From: Acidimicrobiaceae bacterium
Lineage (GTDB): Bacteria; Actinomycetota; Acidimicrobiia; Acidimicrobiales; Palsa-688
DNA length: 6,316 nucleotides
Assembly (NCBI GenBank): GCA_003158835.1
Contig: PMLI01000068.1
Location: 299 to 6,614, forward strand
Direction: 5' to 3'
The position numbers were made by a program, and so were the translations under genes. Below the pieces are notes generated by a model, which saw nothing but the letters and a program-made list of their open reading frames with translations, was not told the origin of the DNA and did no database searches. Below, one piece after another: positions 1-5,750 of the stretch (position 1 is its first letter; the number at the start of each line of letters is the position of its first letter).

Positions 1-2
1 TG

Positions 3-920
3 CAGGTGGAGCACCCGGTGACCGAGATGGTCACGGGGCTCGACGTGGTGGCTCTACAGTTCCTTGTCGCCGGCGGGCAGCCGCTCCCGTTCTCACAGGA
101 CGACGTCACGTGGCGCGGGCACGCCATCGAAGCCCGCATCAACGCCGAAGACCCGTCGGGAGGCGGCTTCGTGCCCACACCCGGGCGCATCACGCGCCTG
201 CGTGCCCCCGCCGGGCCCTGGGTGCGTACCGACTCCGGCTACGAGGCCGGTGACTTCGTCGACCAGCACTACGACAACCTGCTGGCCAAGGTCGTGGCCT
301 GGGGCCCTGACCGCGACAGCGCCCGGCGTCGGCTGGTACGCGCTCTTTCCGAAACCGAGGTAGACGGCGTCGCCACGACAGTGCCGGCCCACCTGGCCGT
401 ACTGGACCACCCGGATTTCATTTCGGTGACGCACTCGACCACGTGGCTGGCGCAAAGCGTCGACCTCTCCTCCATTGCCCCCGTCCCCCCGCCCGGGGTT
501 GCGGCCGGCGAGGAGCGCAGAGATGTCCAGGTCGAGGTGCAAGGCCGGCGCTACGAAGTCAGTGTGTGGGCCCCGACCGTCCCGGACCTCCCCGGGCGGG
601 CAGGTGCCCGGAGATCGGGGCTTGCTCAGGGCCGCGCCTCAGGCCGCGGCGCGGGAGCGGCGGCGGCCCCGGGCGGCTCGGGCGGCACCATTACCGTTAC
701 CGTCCCCATGCAGGGCACAGTCGTAAAGGTCCTCGTCAAGCCGGGTGACACGGTAGGAGCGGGGCAGGCTGTGTGTGTGCTGGAAGCCATGAAGATGGAA
801 AACAACATCGTCTCCGAACTGGCCGGCACGGTCACCGAGGTACGCGTGAAGGCCGGCCAGTCGGTCGGCAGCGGCGATGTCATCGCCGTGATCAAGGCCT
901 CGGACAGCTCCCCGTCGTAG
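3..920 (+). CDS. Acyl-CoA carboxylase alpha subunit (biotin carboxylase C-terminal part plus biotin carboxyl carrier domain), 5' end outside the window
   Basis: This is the 3' part of a biotin-dependent acyl-CoA (acetyl-/propionyl-CoA) carboxylase alpha chain. It carboxylates its own biotin with bicarbonate and ATP and passes the carboxyl group to a separate beta subunit, feeding fatty-acid or methylmalonyl-CoA synthesis in the cytoplasm. The frame is open from base 3, and its first residues, QVEHPVTE, are the conserved biotin carboxylase core motif, so the GTG at 6 is an internal valine and not a start. Visible residues about 40-140 form the biotin carboxylase C-terminal domain (EARINAEDP, DSGYEAGD, YDNLLAKV, GVATTVPAH). 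A Gly/Ala/Arg-rich linker (about 195-228) leads to a biotinyl domain with VPMQGTVVKV and EAMKMEN; the biotinylated lysine is codon 792-794. Stop TAG is at 918-920. It faces the nad operon convergently, with no evident functional link. The acyl-CoA preference cannot be read from this subunit. Confidence 0.95.
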   Translation, partial: QVEHPVTEMVTGLDVVALQFLVAGGQPLPFSQDDVTWRGHAIEARINAEDPSGGGFVPTPGRITRLRAPAGPWVRTDSGYEAGDFVDQHYDNLLAKVVAWGPDRDSARRRLVRALSETEVDGVATTVPAHLAVLDHPDFISVTHSTTWLAQSVDLSSIAPVPPPGVAAGEERRDVQVEVQGRRYEVSVWAPTVPDLPGRAGARRSGLAQGRASGRGAGAAAAPGGSGGTITVTVPMQGTVVKVLVKPGDTVGAGQAVCVLEAMKMENNIVSELAGTVTEVRVKAGQSVGSGDVIAVIKASDSSPS

Positions 921-921
921 G

Positions 922-937
922 GCCGTCCGGGAACGGC
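922..937. terminator. Weak hairpin in the convergent gap between the carboxylase gene and nadC
   Basis: The 42-bp gap between two convergent stop codons contains GCCGT-CCGGGA-ACGGC, a 5-bp perfect stem with a 6-nt loop. There is no T-run on either side, so this is not a classical intrinsic terminator. Its place between convergent genes is the only support for a termination role. Rho-dependent ending or overlapping transcripts are equally possible. Confidence 0.25.
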
Positions 938-962
938 GCCCGCCCCGCCGCGTACCGTCGGG

Positions 963-1898
963 CTACATGCGCCAATCGAGGCCGATGTCGAGTGCCGGCG
1001 CCGAATGGGTGAGGGCGCCGATAGCCAGGTACTTGACACCGCTGGCGGCAACGGCCCTGACGTTGTCGAGCTTCAGGCCGCCTGACGCCTCTACTTCGGC
1101 GCCGTGACTGTTCGCACGGCGGACGGCCTCGGCCGTGTCTTGAAGGGACAGGTTGTCGACCAGCACCAGTCCGGCCCCCGCCGCCAATGCCTCGTCCAGC
1201 TGGGCCAGGTCGTCCACCTCGACCTCCAGAGCGAGATCCGGCCCGCCCGCGGTTCCTGTCCGGCGCCTCGCCGCCTCGATCGCGCCCCGCACGCCGCCCA
1301 AGGCGGCGACGTGATTGTCCTTCACCAAAATGGCGTCCGACAGGCTCATTCTGTGGTTGGAGCCGCCTCCGCAGCGAACGGCGTACTTCTCGACCGCCCG
1401 CAGGCCGGGCAAGGTCTTGCGAGTGTCCCTTATGACCGCGCCGGTGCCGGCGACGGCGTCCACGGCTGAAGCGGTCATCGTCGCCACCCCGGAGAGGTGC
1501 GTGACCAGGTTGAGGACCGTACGCTCGGCCGCCAGCAACGTGTCGGCCGGTCCCGCCAGCACACCGAGGACCTCCGAGGCGCCGACGCGAGAACCATCCT
1601 CGACCCAGAGCGTGGCGCGGGCCGGACCGGTCCCGAGCCGGCGGCTCACCTCGTCCAGCACCAGCTGCGCGGCCACCAGACCGGCGACGGTGCCCGCCTG
1701 CCGGGCGACCAGCGAAGCCTCGGCCGGCCGGGGCCCGACGGCCGCCCCGGTGGGATCGCCGGCGGGAAGGTCCTCGGCCACGGCGCAGGCCACGATTTCG
1801 GCCAGCTGGGCCCAGGGCGGGCCCAGGTGCCCGGCCGGTGAGGCCAGTCTGTCCGGGGGGAAGGACGGTCTGTCCCCGGGTAAGGACTGGGAGCTCAA
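963..1898 (-). CDS. nadC: Nicotinate-nucleotide pyrophosphorylase (quinolinate phosphoribosyltransferase, carboxylating)
   Basis: NadC converts quinolinate and PRPP to nicotinate mononucleotide, CO2 and pyrophosphate, the last step of the de novo branch encoded here. Numbered from the chosen TTG start (about 311 aa), family motifs are: AEDLPAGD (about 42-49); RDTRKTLPGLR (157-167) and EKYAVRCGGGSNHR (170-183), both in the phosphoribosyl/quinolinate site; KDNH (193-196); EVEVDDLAQLDEA (225-237); LVDNLS; ASGGL and GALTHS near the end. The open frame extends further upstream to a GTG at 2009, but that part is Arg/Gly-rich and lies inside nadB. I place the start at TTG 1896-1898, whose last bases overlap the nadB TGA as TTGA, the geometry of a coupled start. 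The next candidate, GTG at about residue 36, would cut into the N-terminal fold. The tail before the domain carries an imperfect 7-residue repeat. Function is very secure, the start only moderately so. Confidence 0.95.
   Translation of the reverse strand: MSSQSLPGDRPSFPPDRLASPAGHLGPPWAQLAEIVACAVAEDLPAGDPTGAAVGPRPAEASLVARQAGTVAGLVAAQLVLDEVSRRLGTGPARATLWVEDGSRVGASEVLGVLAGPADTLLAAERTVLNLVTHLSGVATMTASAVDAVAGTGAVIRDTRKTLPGLRAVEKYAVRCGGGSNHRMSLSDAILVKDNHVAALGGVRGAIEAARRRTGTAGGPDLALEVEVDDLAQLDEALAAGAGLVLVDNLSLQDTAEAVRRANSHGAEVEASGGLKLDNVRAVAASGVKYLAIGALTHSAPALDIGLDWRM
1846..1887. repeat. Imperfect 21-bp tandem duplication in the nadC N-terminal coding region
   Basis: Two adjacent 21-bp units (1846-1866 and 1867-1887) share GTCTGTCC at their start and AAGGAC at their end, and differ at 4 of 21 positions. 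Because 21 is a multiple of three, the nadC frame is kept. On the minus strand the units encode SLPGDRP and SFPPDRL in the N-terminal tail ahead of the conserved domain. Confidence 0.7.
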
Positions 1899-3550
1899 AC
1901 CGCCGCCGCGGCCGGCCTGACCAGCGCCCGCGGCACCCCCTCCACCGCCATGGGGCCCACCACCATGTCGCCGCCGGCGTCGATCTGAGCGACCTGGCGC
2001 ACACACCACTCGGGCCGGGGCTCGGGGTAGTCAGCCCGCCAATGCGCTCCCCTCGACTCGTGACGAGCCAACGCCAAGGCGGCCACGGCCCGGGCGATCA
2101 GGACCATGTTGGCGAGCTCCCAGCCCGCCGGGCCCTCGTTGGCAGGACCGGCGTTGTCGCCGGCATCGTCGCCGGCGGTGCCGGCGGCGAGGTAACCGGC
2201 CAGGTCGTCCAGACCCTGGGCACTGCGGTTGACACCAGCGAAAGCCTGCATGGCCGCACGGATGTCATCGCGGCCCAACGGTTGGGGGCCCCGCCGGGGC
2301 AAGGGCCGAGGCAAAGCCAAACCGAGCGGGACCGGCGCCCTAGGCGCCACCGGTCCCCGGCACGACAGGATGGCGTGCGCCGCCCTGCGGCCCACTACGG
2401 CTCCTTCGAGCAGAGAATTGGAGGCCAGGCGGTTGGCGCCGTGCAGGCCGCTGGAGGCCACCTCGCCCACGGCCATCAGCCCTTCCAGGGTCGTACGGCC
2501 TTCAGCATCGGTGAGTACACCGCCCATCGTGTAGTGGGTCGTGGGCGAGACGGGGATCCAGTCGCGCTCTGGCGCCAGGCCGGCCGAGCGGCAGGCCGCC
2601 ACGAACGTCGGGAAGCGCTGCTCCAGCGCCATCCCGATCGGCGTCGCGTCCAGGTAGCAATGGTCGGCACCGAGTTCCGCCATCCGGCGGGCCATGGACC
2701 GGCTGACGATGTCGCGCCGGGACAGGTCGCTCACATGGCTCTGACCGCCGTCGGGGTGCAGGTAGGCGCCCTCGGCATCGCGCAACCGGGCCCCCGCCCC
2801 CCGCAACGCCTCGGATGCCAGCGGTCTGGGGTCGCGGCCCAGGTCCATGCCGGTGGGATGGAACTGCACGAACTCGAGATCAGCCACCTGCGCGCCCGCC
2901 CGCATGGCCGCCGCCAGCCCGTCGCCGCTGCAGGCCCGGGGGCTCGTCGTGGACGCCCACAGCTGACCGTACCCGCCCGTGGCCAGGACCACGGTGCTCG
3001 CCCGGAGGTGGCGCAGCGCTCCTCTGATCGGATCCCACACAACAGCACCGGTCACCCGGGAACCGTCGGGGACAGTCACGAGCCCGACCAGGAACAGGCC
3101 CGTCATGACCGGCACTTCTCGTCGCGATGCCGCCTCCATCAAGGCTCGGGTTATCTCAGCCCCGGTGGCGTCACCGCGGGCGTGCACCACCCGGGCGAAA
3201 CTGTGCCCACCCTCCTTTGCCAGTGCGTCGCGGTCGAAACGGACGCCCAAGTCGGCCAGGACCTCAACGGCGGCCGCGGCCTCAGCGATGACGGCCTTGG
3301 CCACCTGCGGGTCACCCAGGCCGGCGGCGGCCGAAACGGTGTCGGCGGCGTGGGCAGCGCTGCTGTCGCCAGGCCCGATAGGAGCCGCGATGCCGCCCTG
3401 AGCCAGCATCGTGCTACCGCCCCCACCGCTCTCTTTGGAGATGACGGTGACGCGCCGCCGCCCCGCCAGGGCGACCGCCAGCGACAGGCCTGCGATCCCG
3501 GAACCGACTACAAGGACGTCCAGGCCCGGGCGGTCCCGCACCTCACTCAC
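1895..3550 (-). CDS. nadB: L-aspartate oxidase
   Basis: NadB is an FAD enzyme that oxidises L-aspartate to iminoaspartate, the unstable substrate handed to NadA. The 551-aa product has the usual length and order of the succinate dehydrogenase/fumarate reductase flavoprotein family. Visible motifs: dinucleotide-binding VVGSGIAGL (14-22); STMLAQGGIAA (46-56); VVLATGG (187-193) and SPRACSGDGLA (203-213); VQFHPTGM (228-235); LSRRDIVSR (276-284), which holds the expected active-site arginine; HYTMGG (339-344); and GEVASSGLHGANRLASNSLLEG (362-383), the FAD/substrate closing motif. The C-terminal helical domain is present but diverged and includes a small GDDAGDNAG repeat. The GTG start at 3548-3550 overlaps the end of nadA by 8 bp. 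A second in-frame GTG at 3539-3541, one base after the nadA stop, is an alternative and neither has a strong Shine-Dalgarno. The stop overlaps the proposed nadC start, so nadA-nadB-nadC look coupled. Confidence 0.97.
   Translation of the reverse strand: MSEVRDRPGLDVLVVGSGIAGLSLAVALAGRRRVTVISKESGGGGSTMLAQGGIAAPIGPGDSSAAHAADTVSAAAGLGDPQVAKAVIAEAAAAVEVLADLGVRFDRDALAKEGGHSFARVVHARGDATGAEITRALMEAASRREVPVMTGLFLVGLVTVPDGSRVTGAVVWDPIRGALRHLRASTVVLATGGYGQLWASTTSPRACSGDGLAAAMRAGAQVADLEFVQFHPTGMDLGRDPRPLASEALRGAGARLRDAEGAYLHPDGGQSHVSDLSRRDIVSRSMARRMAELGADHCYLDATPIGMALEQRFPTFVAACRSAGLAPERDWIPVSPTTHYTMGGVLTDAEGRTTLEGLMAVGEVASSGLHGANRLASNSLLEGAVVGRRAAHAILSCRGPVAPRAPVPLGLALPRPLPRRGPQPLGRDDIRAAMQAFAGVNRSAQGLDDLAGYLAAGTAGDDAGDNAGPANEGPAGWELANMVLIARAVAALALARHESRGAHWRADYPEPRPEWCVRQVAQIDAGGDMVVGPMAVEGVPRALVRPAAAAV
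2153..2176. repeat. Two 12-bp tandem units within nadB
   Basis: The units gttgtcgccggc and atcgtcgccggc lie side by side and differ at two positions. On the minus strand they encode GDDA and GDNA in a low-complexity loop of the NadB C-terminal domain. The frame is unaffected and this is probably a neutral slippage product. Confidence 0.6.
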
Positions 3551-4607
3551 CCCCGCCGGGTGAGCCGATGGCGATCATTCGCTGAACGGCCCGTCGAGCG
3601 CGCTCGGCCGTGGCGTCGTCGACTTCGACGACGTAGGCACCGTCGCGTAAGCAATCGAGCAGCCGCCGAGGGGTCGTCATTTTCATGTAGCGGCACTCGG
3701 CCCGGGGGGAGACGGCTTCGAACGTCGCCCTGGGGTTGGCGTTGCGCAACTGGTGCAATATGCCGGTCTCGGTCGCCACGAGGGCATGACCATCGCCCAG
3801 TTCCTTGGCCGCCTTGACCATTCCGGACGTCGAAAGCACATGGGTGCGCTCTTCGGGGAAATCGCCGCTCTCCGCCATCCACAGGGCGCTCGTCGTGCAC
3901 CCGCATTCGGGGTGGATGAACAGCTCGGAGCGGGGATGATCGGCCACCCTTTTGCGCAATTCGACGGGCGAGATGGCCGCGTGGACGTGGCACTCGCCCA
4001 TCCAGATGTCGATCTGGCGCCCGGTCCGCCTCACCACGTGCTGGCCCAGGAACATGTCAGGCAGGAAAAGGATCTTGGCGTCCGGCGGGAGCGACTCGAC
4101 GACCTCGACGGCGTTGGAAGACGTGCAGCAGATATCGGACTCCGCCTTCACGGCCGCCGATGTGTTGACGTAGGCGACGACCATGCCGCCCGGGTTCGCC
4201 TCGCGCCACCTGCGCACATCGCCGGCGTTGACGGTGTCGGCCAGGGAACACCCGGCCCGCAGGTCCGGCAGCAGGACGGTGCGATCGGGAGCCAGGAGCT
4301 TGGCGGTCTCGGCCATGAAGTGGACGCCGCAAAAGACGATGACTTCGGCGTCGCTGCTAGCTGCCAGGCGCGACAGGGCCAACGAGTCACCCACGTGATC
4401 GGCCACATCTTGCACCCACGGGACCTGGTAATTGTGGGCCAGCAGCACCGCCTTCCTGGTCTCGGCCAGACGGCGCACCTCCTGGGCCCAGCGTTCGAAG
4501 CCCCAGCCGGCAGTCTCATCGAACGGCTCGACCGGGGCCCTCGGAGCCGCGGCGCCAGGCCCGCCTCGTTCCGTCTTGTCCGCCAAACTTATACTCTGGA
4601 TGAGCAT
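3543..4607 (-). CDS. nadA: Quinolinate synthase ([4Fe-4S] enzyme)
   Basis: NadA condenses iminoaspartate with dihydroxyacetone phosphate to give quinolinate, using an oxygen-sensitive [4Fe-4S] cluster. The 354-aa product has the family's usual length and three pseudo-repeated domains. Visible motifs: LLAHNYQVP (55-63), VFCGVHFMAETAKLL (91-105), LPDLRAGCSLAD (113-124), AYVNTSAAVKAESD (145-158), CTSSNA (161-166), HPECGC (232-237), STSGM (259-263), ATETGILHQL (278-287) and AECRYMKM (303-310). By family knowledge the cluster ligands should be Cys120, Cys235 and Cys305, all present. The first 30 or so residues are a non-conserved Gly/Pro-rich tail. The ATG at 4605-4607 has no good Shine-Dalgarno; GGGG sits only 3 nt away. 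A TATAGT box ends 7 nt upstream, which could fit a leaderless message. It is first in the nad operon, behind a gap with palindromes likely bound by the upstream NrtR. Confidence 0.97.
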   Translation of the reverse strand: MLIQSISLADKTERGGPGAAAPRAPVEPFDETAGWGFERWAQEVRRLAETRKAVLLAHNYQVPWVQDVADHVGDSLALSRLAASSDAEVIVFCGVHFMAETAKLLAPDRTVLLPDLRAGCSLADTVNAGDVRRWREANPGGMVVAYVNTSAAVKAESDICCTSSNAVEVVESLPPDAKILFLPDMFLGQHVVRRTGRQIDIWMGECHVHAAISPVELRKRVADHPRSELFIHPECGCTTSALWMAESGDFPEERTHVLSTSGMVKAAKELGDGHALVATETGILHQLRNANPRATFEAVSPRAECRYMKMTTPRRLLDCLRDGAYVVEVDDATAERARRAVQRMIAIGSPGGGE

Positions 4608-4614
4608 ATCCCCA

Positions 4615-4620
4615 ACTATA
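4615..4620 (-). promoter_or_regulatory. Candidate -10 box immediately upstream of nadA
   Basis: On the minus strand TATAGT (one mismatch from TATAAT) is followed by TGGGGAT and then the nadA ATG. The 7-nt spacing would put the transcript start at or within a base or so of the ATG, the arrangement known for leaderless genes in actinobacteria. No convincing -35 hexamer lies 16-18 nt further upstream. A weaker alternative promoter is CTGACG (4687-4692) with CATAGG (4665-4670), 16 nt apart, which would overlap the palindrome at 4685-4706. Confidence 0.4.
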
Positions 4621-4684
4621 GCGGACCGGGGAGCGCAACCGCACCCGGGACCATGAACGAGGTACCTATGTTCTTTTTCCAGAA

Positions 4685-4706
4685 AACGTCAGCTTATGGT
4701 GACGTT
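4685..4706. promoter_or_regulatory. Perfect inverted repeat upstream of nadA, candidate NrtR operator 1
   Basis: AACGTCA-N8-TGACGTT is a perfect palindrome with 7-bp arms in a 22-bp span, the size expected for a dimeric winged-helix regulator. It lies 78 bp before the nadA start, downstream of the nrtR stop. Assignment to NrtR is inferred from the neighbouring regulator gene and the target pathway. I did not match it to a published consensus. Confidence 0.6.
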
Positions 4707-4711
4707 GATCG

Positions 4712-4727
4712 GTCAGCTTTGACTGAC
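4712..4727. promoter_or_regulatory. Second related inverted repeat, candidate NrtR operator 2
   Basis: GTCAGCTTTGACTGAC has 5-bp arms GTCAG/CTGAC. Aligned on centres with the first site it shares GTCAGCTT-N4-TGACG, 13 of 22 positions. The two centres are 24 bp apart. Similarity between the halves and between the sites suggests one protein binding twice. Confidence 0.5.
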
Positions 4728-4730
4728 GAA

Positions 4731-4770
4731 AACGTAAAAGTGGCCCACGCACAGGCTCGTCCTGGGGGCC
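4731..4770 (-). terminator. Terminator-like hairpin downstream of nrtR
   Basis: Reading the minus strand, GGCCC (4770-4766) pairs with GGGCC (4746-4742) and an inner CAGG (4764-4761) pairs with CCTG (4755-4752) around an ACGAG loop. An uneven internal loop (C versus TGCGT) separates the two stems. The hairpin is followed by ACTTTTACGTTTT, which is T-rich for this genome. It starts 16 bp after the nrtR stop and would separate the moeB-nrtR transcript from nadABC. The interrupted stem and T-tract make it imperfect. Confidence 0.4.
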
Positions 4771-4786
4771 TCGGGCCGGGCCGGCT

Positions 4787-5734
4787 TCAAGGGCCGCCGA
4801 GGCGGCGCAGGCCCAACCCCGGTGCCGGACGCTCCCGCAGGACCTCCCGCCGAAAACGGTAGAGCTCGGCCGGACGCCCACCGGTGCGCTGGTCCCACTC
4901 CCCCGTCGGTTCCACGAGATTGGCCGAGCCGACCAGACGGCGGAAATTTTGCTTGTGGAGGACCTGGCCGGCCAGGGCTTCGACGACCTGCTGGAGCCGG
5001 GAGAGGCTGAACGTCTCCGGCAGCACCTCGAACACCACGGGCCGGTAAGCCAACTTGCCCCGGAGCCGCTCCAGGGCGGCGGCGGCGATCCGACGGTGGT
5101 CAAGGCTAAGCGGCAGACCGAGACCGGGACCGGGCCCGCCGTCCACGGGCGCCGCCTCGCCCACCAGGCGCAGCTCGTACAGGAGCTCGTAACGGTCAAG
5201 GACCCGCACCGGGTCCCACCGGGCGTGGCCGAGGCCGAAAGTCAGCTCGGCTCGTTCCTGCCGTGTGGACAGCTCACCTGGCTGGGCGCATGCCAGCCAC
5301 CGCTCGAGGGCGGGCACGACCGAGCCTTCGAGCGCGGCGGGGGGGCCGTCTCGCCAATCTTCCCAGGGGAACAACTCATAGCAGCTCCGCCAGCTCGGGT
5401 TGGCCTCCCCTTGTACACCCTGGTGCCGGACCAGGGCCAGGTAGGCCACGGCCAGGGAGCGACCGCCCGGCACCCGGTTGCGGTCACCGAAGGTGTAAAG
5501 CTGTTCGAAGTACCTGACCGGGAGGCCGGTCTCGCGACCGACAAGGCGCCTGACACCCTGCTCGAGCGTCCGGTCCACGGTGTCGTCGAGGTGCCCGGAC
5601 GGCAAACCGTCCTCGTGCGGCTGCCGCTCGACCGTCAACAGCTTGGGCGTGGTCCCGTCCACCGAAATTATGACAGCGTTGAGGCCTACCTCGGCGCGTG
5701 CGGGATCCGCGTGCGCGGCAGGCCCAGAAGGCAC
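4787..5734 (-). CDS. nrtR: NrtR-type transcriptional regulator of NAD biosynthesis (Nudix-like sensor plus winged helix), long form
   Basis: This 315-aa protein looks like NrtR, a DNA-binding regulator in which a Nudix-derived domain senses ADP-ribose or a related NAD product and a C-terminal winged helix binds DNA. Residues about 18-105 are Nudix-like (NAVIISVDG, YFEQLYTFGDRNR, GRSLAVAYLALV). The Nudix box region (about 43-71) is degenerate: where REUXEEXGU is expected it reads RLVGRETGL, so two of the three glutamates are Leu and Arg and hydrolysis is unlikely. Residues about 115-195 are a middle segment (YELFPWEDWR, WDPVRVLDRYELLYEL) that makes it longer than the roughly 230-aa short NrtRs. 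The end (about 212-300) has DHRRIAAAALERLRGKL, YRPVVFEVLP, KQNFRRLV and TGGRPAELYRFR, typical of the NrtR helix-turn-helix. The GTG start, 16 bp after the moeB stop with GAGGACGG upstream, is probable. Adjacency to nadABC supports the role. Confidence 0.88.
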   Translation of the reverse strand: MPSGPAAHADPARAEVGLNAVIISVDGTTPKLLTVERQPHEDGLPSGHLDDTVDRTLEQGVRRLVGRETGLPVRYFEQLYTFGDRNRVPGGRSLAVAYLALVRHQGVQGEANPSWRSCYELFPWEDWRDGPPAALEGSVVPALERWLACAQPGELSTRQERAELTFGLGHARWDPVRVLDRYELLYELRLVGEAAPVDGGPGPGLGLPLSLDHRRIAAAALERLRGKLAYRPVVFEVLPETFSLSRLQQVVEALAGQVLHKQNFRRLVGSANLVEPTGEWDQRTGGRPAELYRFRREVLRERPAPGLGLRRLGGP

Positions 5735-5750
5735 AGCAGGCCGGCCGTCC

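Noticed and set aside
892..2004. 370-codon minus-strand frame overlapping nadC in another phase
   Set aside because: Arg/Gly-rich translation without motifs; nadC in the neighbouring phase has all catalytic signatures.
1838..3817. 659-codon plus-strand open frame antisense to nadB and part of nadA
   Set aside because: It is Arg/Gly/His-rich with no recognisable domain and mirrors the GC-rich third positions of nadB, which has full family motifs. Such shadows are expected in GC-rich genes.
4661..4666. GGTACC palindrome before nadA
   Set aside because: A 6-bp palindrome is expected by chance and has no copy or link to the operator-like repeats.
4608..4786. NAD-sensing riboswitch (nadA motif) in the gap before nadA
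   Set aside because: The gap is explained by a hairpin after nrtR and by palindromes suited to protein binding. I could not recognise the conserved riboswitch core, and a possible leaderless start leaves no leader. A covariance-model search would settle it.
3753..4862. 369-codon plus-strand open frame antisense to nadA, crossing the nadA upstream gap
   Set aside because: No family motifs, skewed composition, and it runs across the palindromes and the end of nrtR. NadA on the other strand is unambiguous.
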